Origin: Capra hircus
Taxonomy: Eukaryota; Chordata; Mammalia; Artiodactyla; Bovidae
Assembly: GCF_001704415.2 (NCBI RefSeq)
Contig: NC_030808.1
Coordinates: 79,390,594 to 79,454,593 of the forward strand
DNA: 64,000 nt
Reading direction: 5' to 3'
Position 1 is the stretch's first letter; every line of letters starts with the position of its first letter. The notes beneath the pieces are model-generated. The model searched no databases, was not told where the DNA came from, and saw only the letters and a program-made list of their open reading frames with translations. Below, in pieces: positions 63,939 to 64,000 of the stretch. The position numbers were made by a program, and so were the translations under genes.

Positions 63939-64000
63939 AAGAATACTGGAGTGGGTAACTTATCCCTTCTCCCCGGGATCTTCCCAACCCAAGAATTGAA
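63939..64000 (-). mobile_element. Second partial Bov-tA, antisense, cut by window edge
   Basis: Directly after the preceding SINE, agaatactggagtgggtaac and gggatcttcccaacccaaga restart in the middle of the BovA body, so a second, 3'-truncated unit begins here. Confidence 0.8.

Overview
This window is nuclear DNA from a ruminant (a bovid or close pecoran relative). It carries many copies of the RTE-type LINE BovB and of the BovB/tRNA-derived SINEs Bov-tA and BOV-A2, plus CHR-type tRNA-Glu SINEs and artiodactyl-type L1 3' ends. Under these lies the usual mammalian background of MIR, L2, MER5A, MaLR LTR and L1M fragments. I cannot separate cattle, sheep, goat or another genus from the sequence alone. 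I see no host exon, CpG island, RNA gene or other sign of an active gene, so the window reads as intergenic or deep intronic. All names come from reading the sequence against remembered family consensus; repeat boundaries are usually good to about 5-20 bases.

Layout. 0-15 kb is mainly ancient MIR/L2 with scattered SINEs, a CHR SINE with a perfect 15-base target duplication (7.9 kb), a BOV-A2 dimer (10.9 kb) and two L1 3' ends. At 15.1-17.3 kb is a BovB copy whose 5' half is inverted, flanked by a 13-base target duplication. 17.3-23.4 kb is ancient repeat background with a TG/AG microsatellite. 23.4-26.5 kb is the longest BovB copy (about 3.1 kb, sense), with decayed endonuclease and reverse-transcriptase frames. 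30.1-32.9 kb is an L1 with an inverted 5' part, later hit by a solo endogenous-retrovirus LTR with a 6-base target duplication. 33.9-34.4 kb holds two antisense SINEs in series. At 37 kb a short BovB splits a MIR. 40 kb holds a MaLR LTR. 46.4-48.4 kb is an unexplained mosaic next to a 39-base poly-T. 50.0-52.8 kb is a rearranged BovB cluster followed by a SINE and an LTR remnant. 55.3-56.1 kb is a long L2. 57.8-60.3 kb holds several SINEs, two of them inside an old L1 and two forming an inverted pair. 61.5-62.1 kb is another antisense BovB.

Functionally nothing works together as a pathway. The coherent story is one of serial retrotransposition: MIR and L2 first, then MaLR, L1M and MER5A, then CHR SINEs and artiodactyl L1, then BovB, Bov-tA and BOV-A2. 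Target-site duplications and nesting give the relative order at several places. The best second looks are the three or four LINE copies with inverted 5' ends, the two BovB tails of under 70 bases, the 46-48 kb mosaic and the solo LTR.
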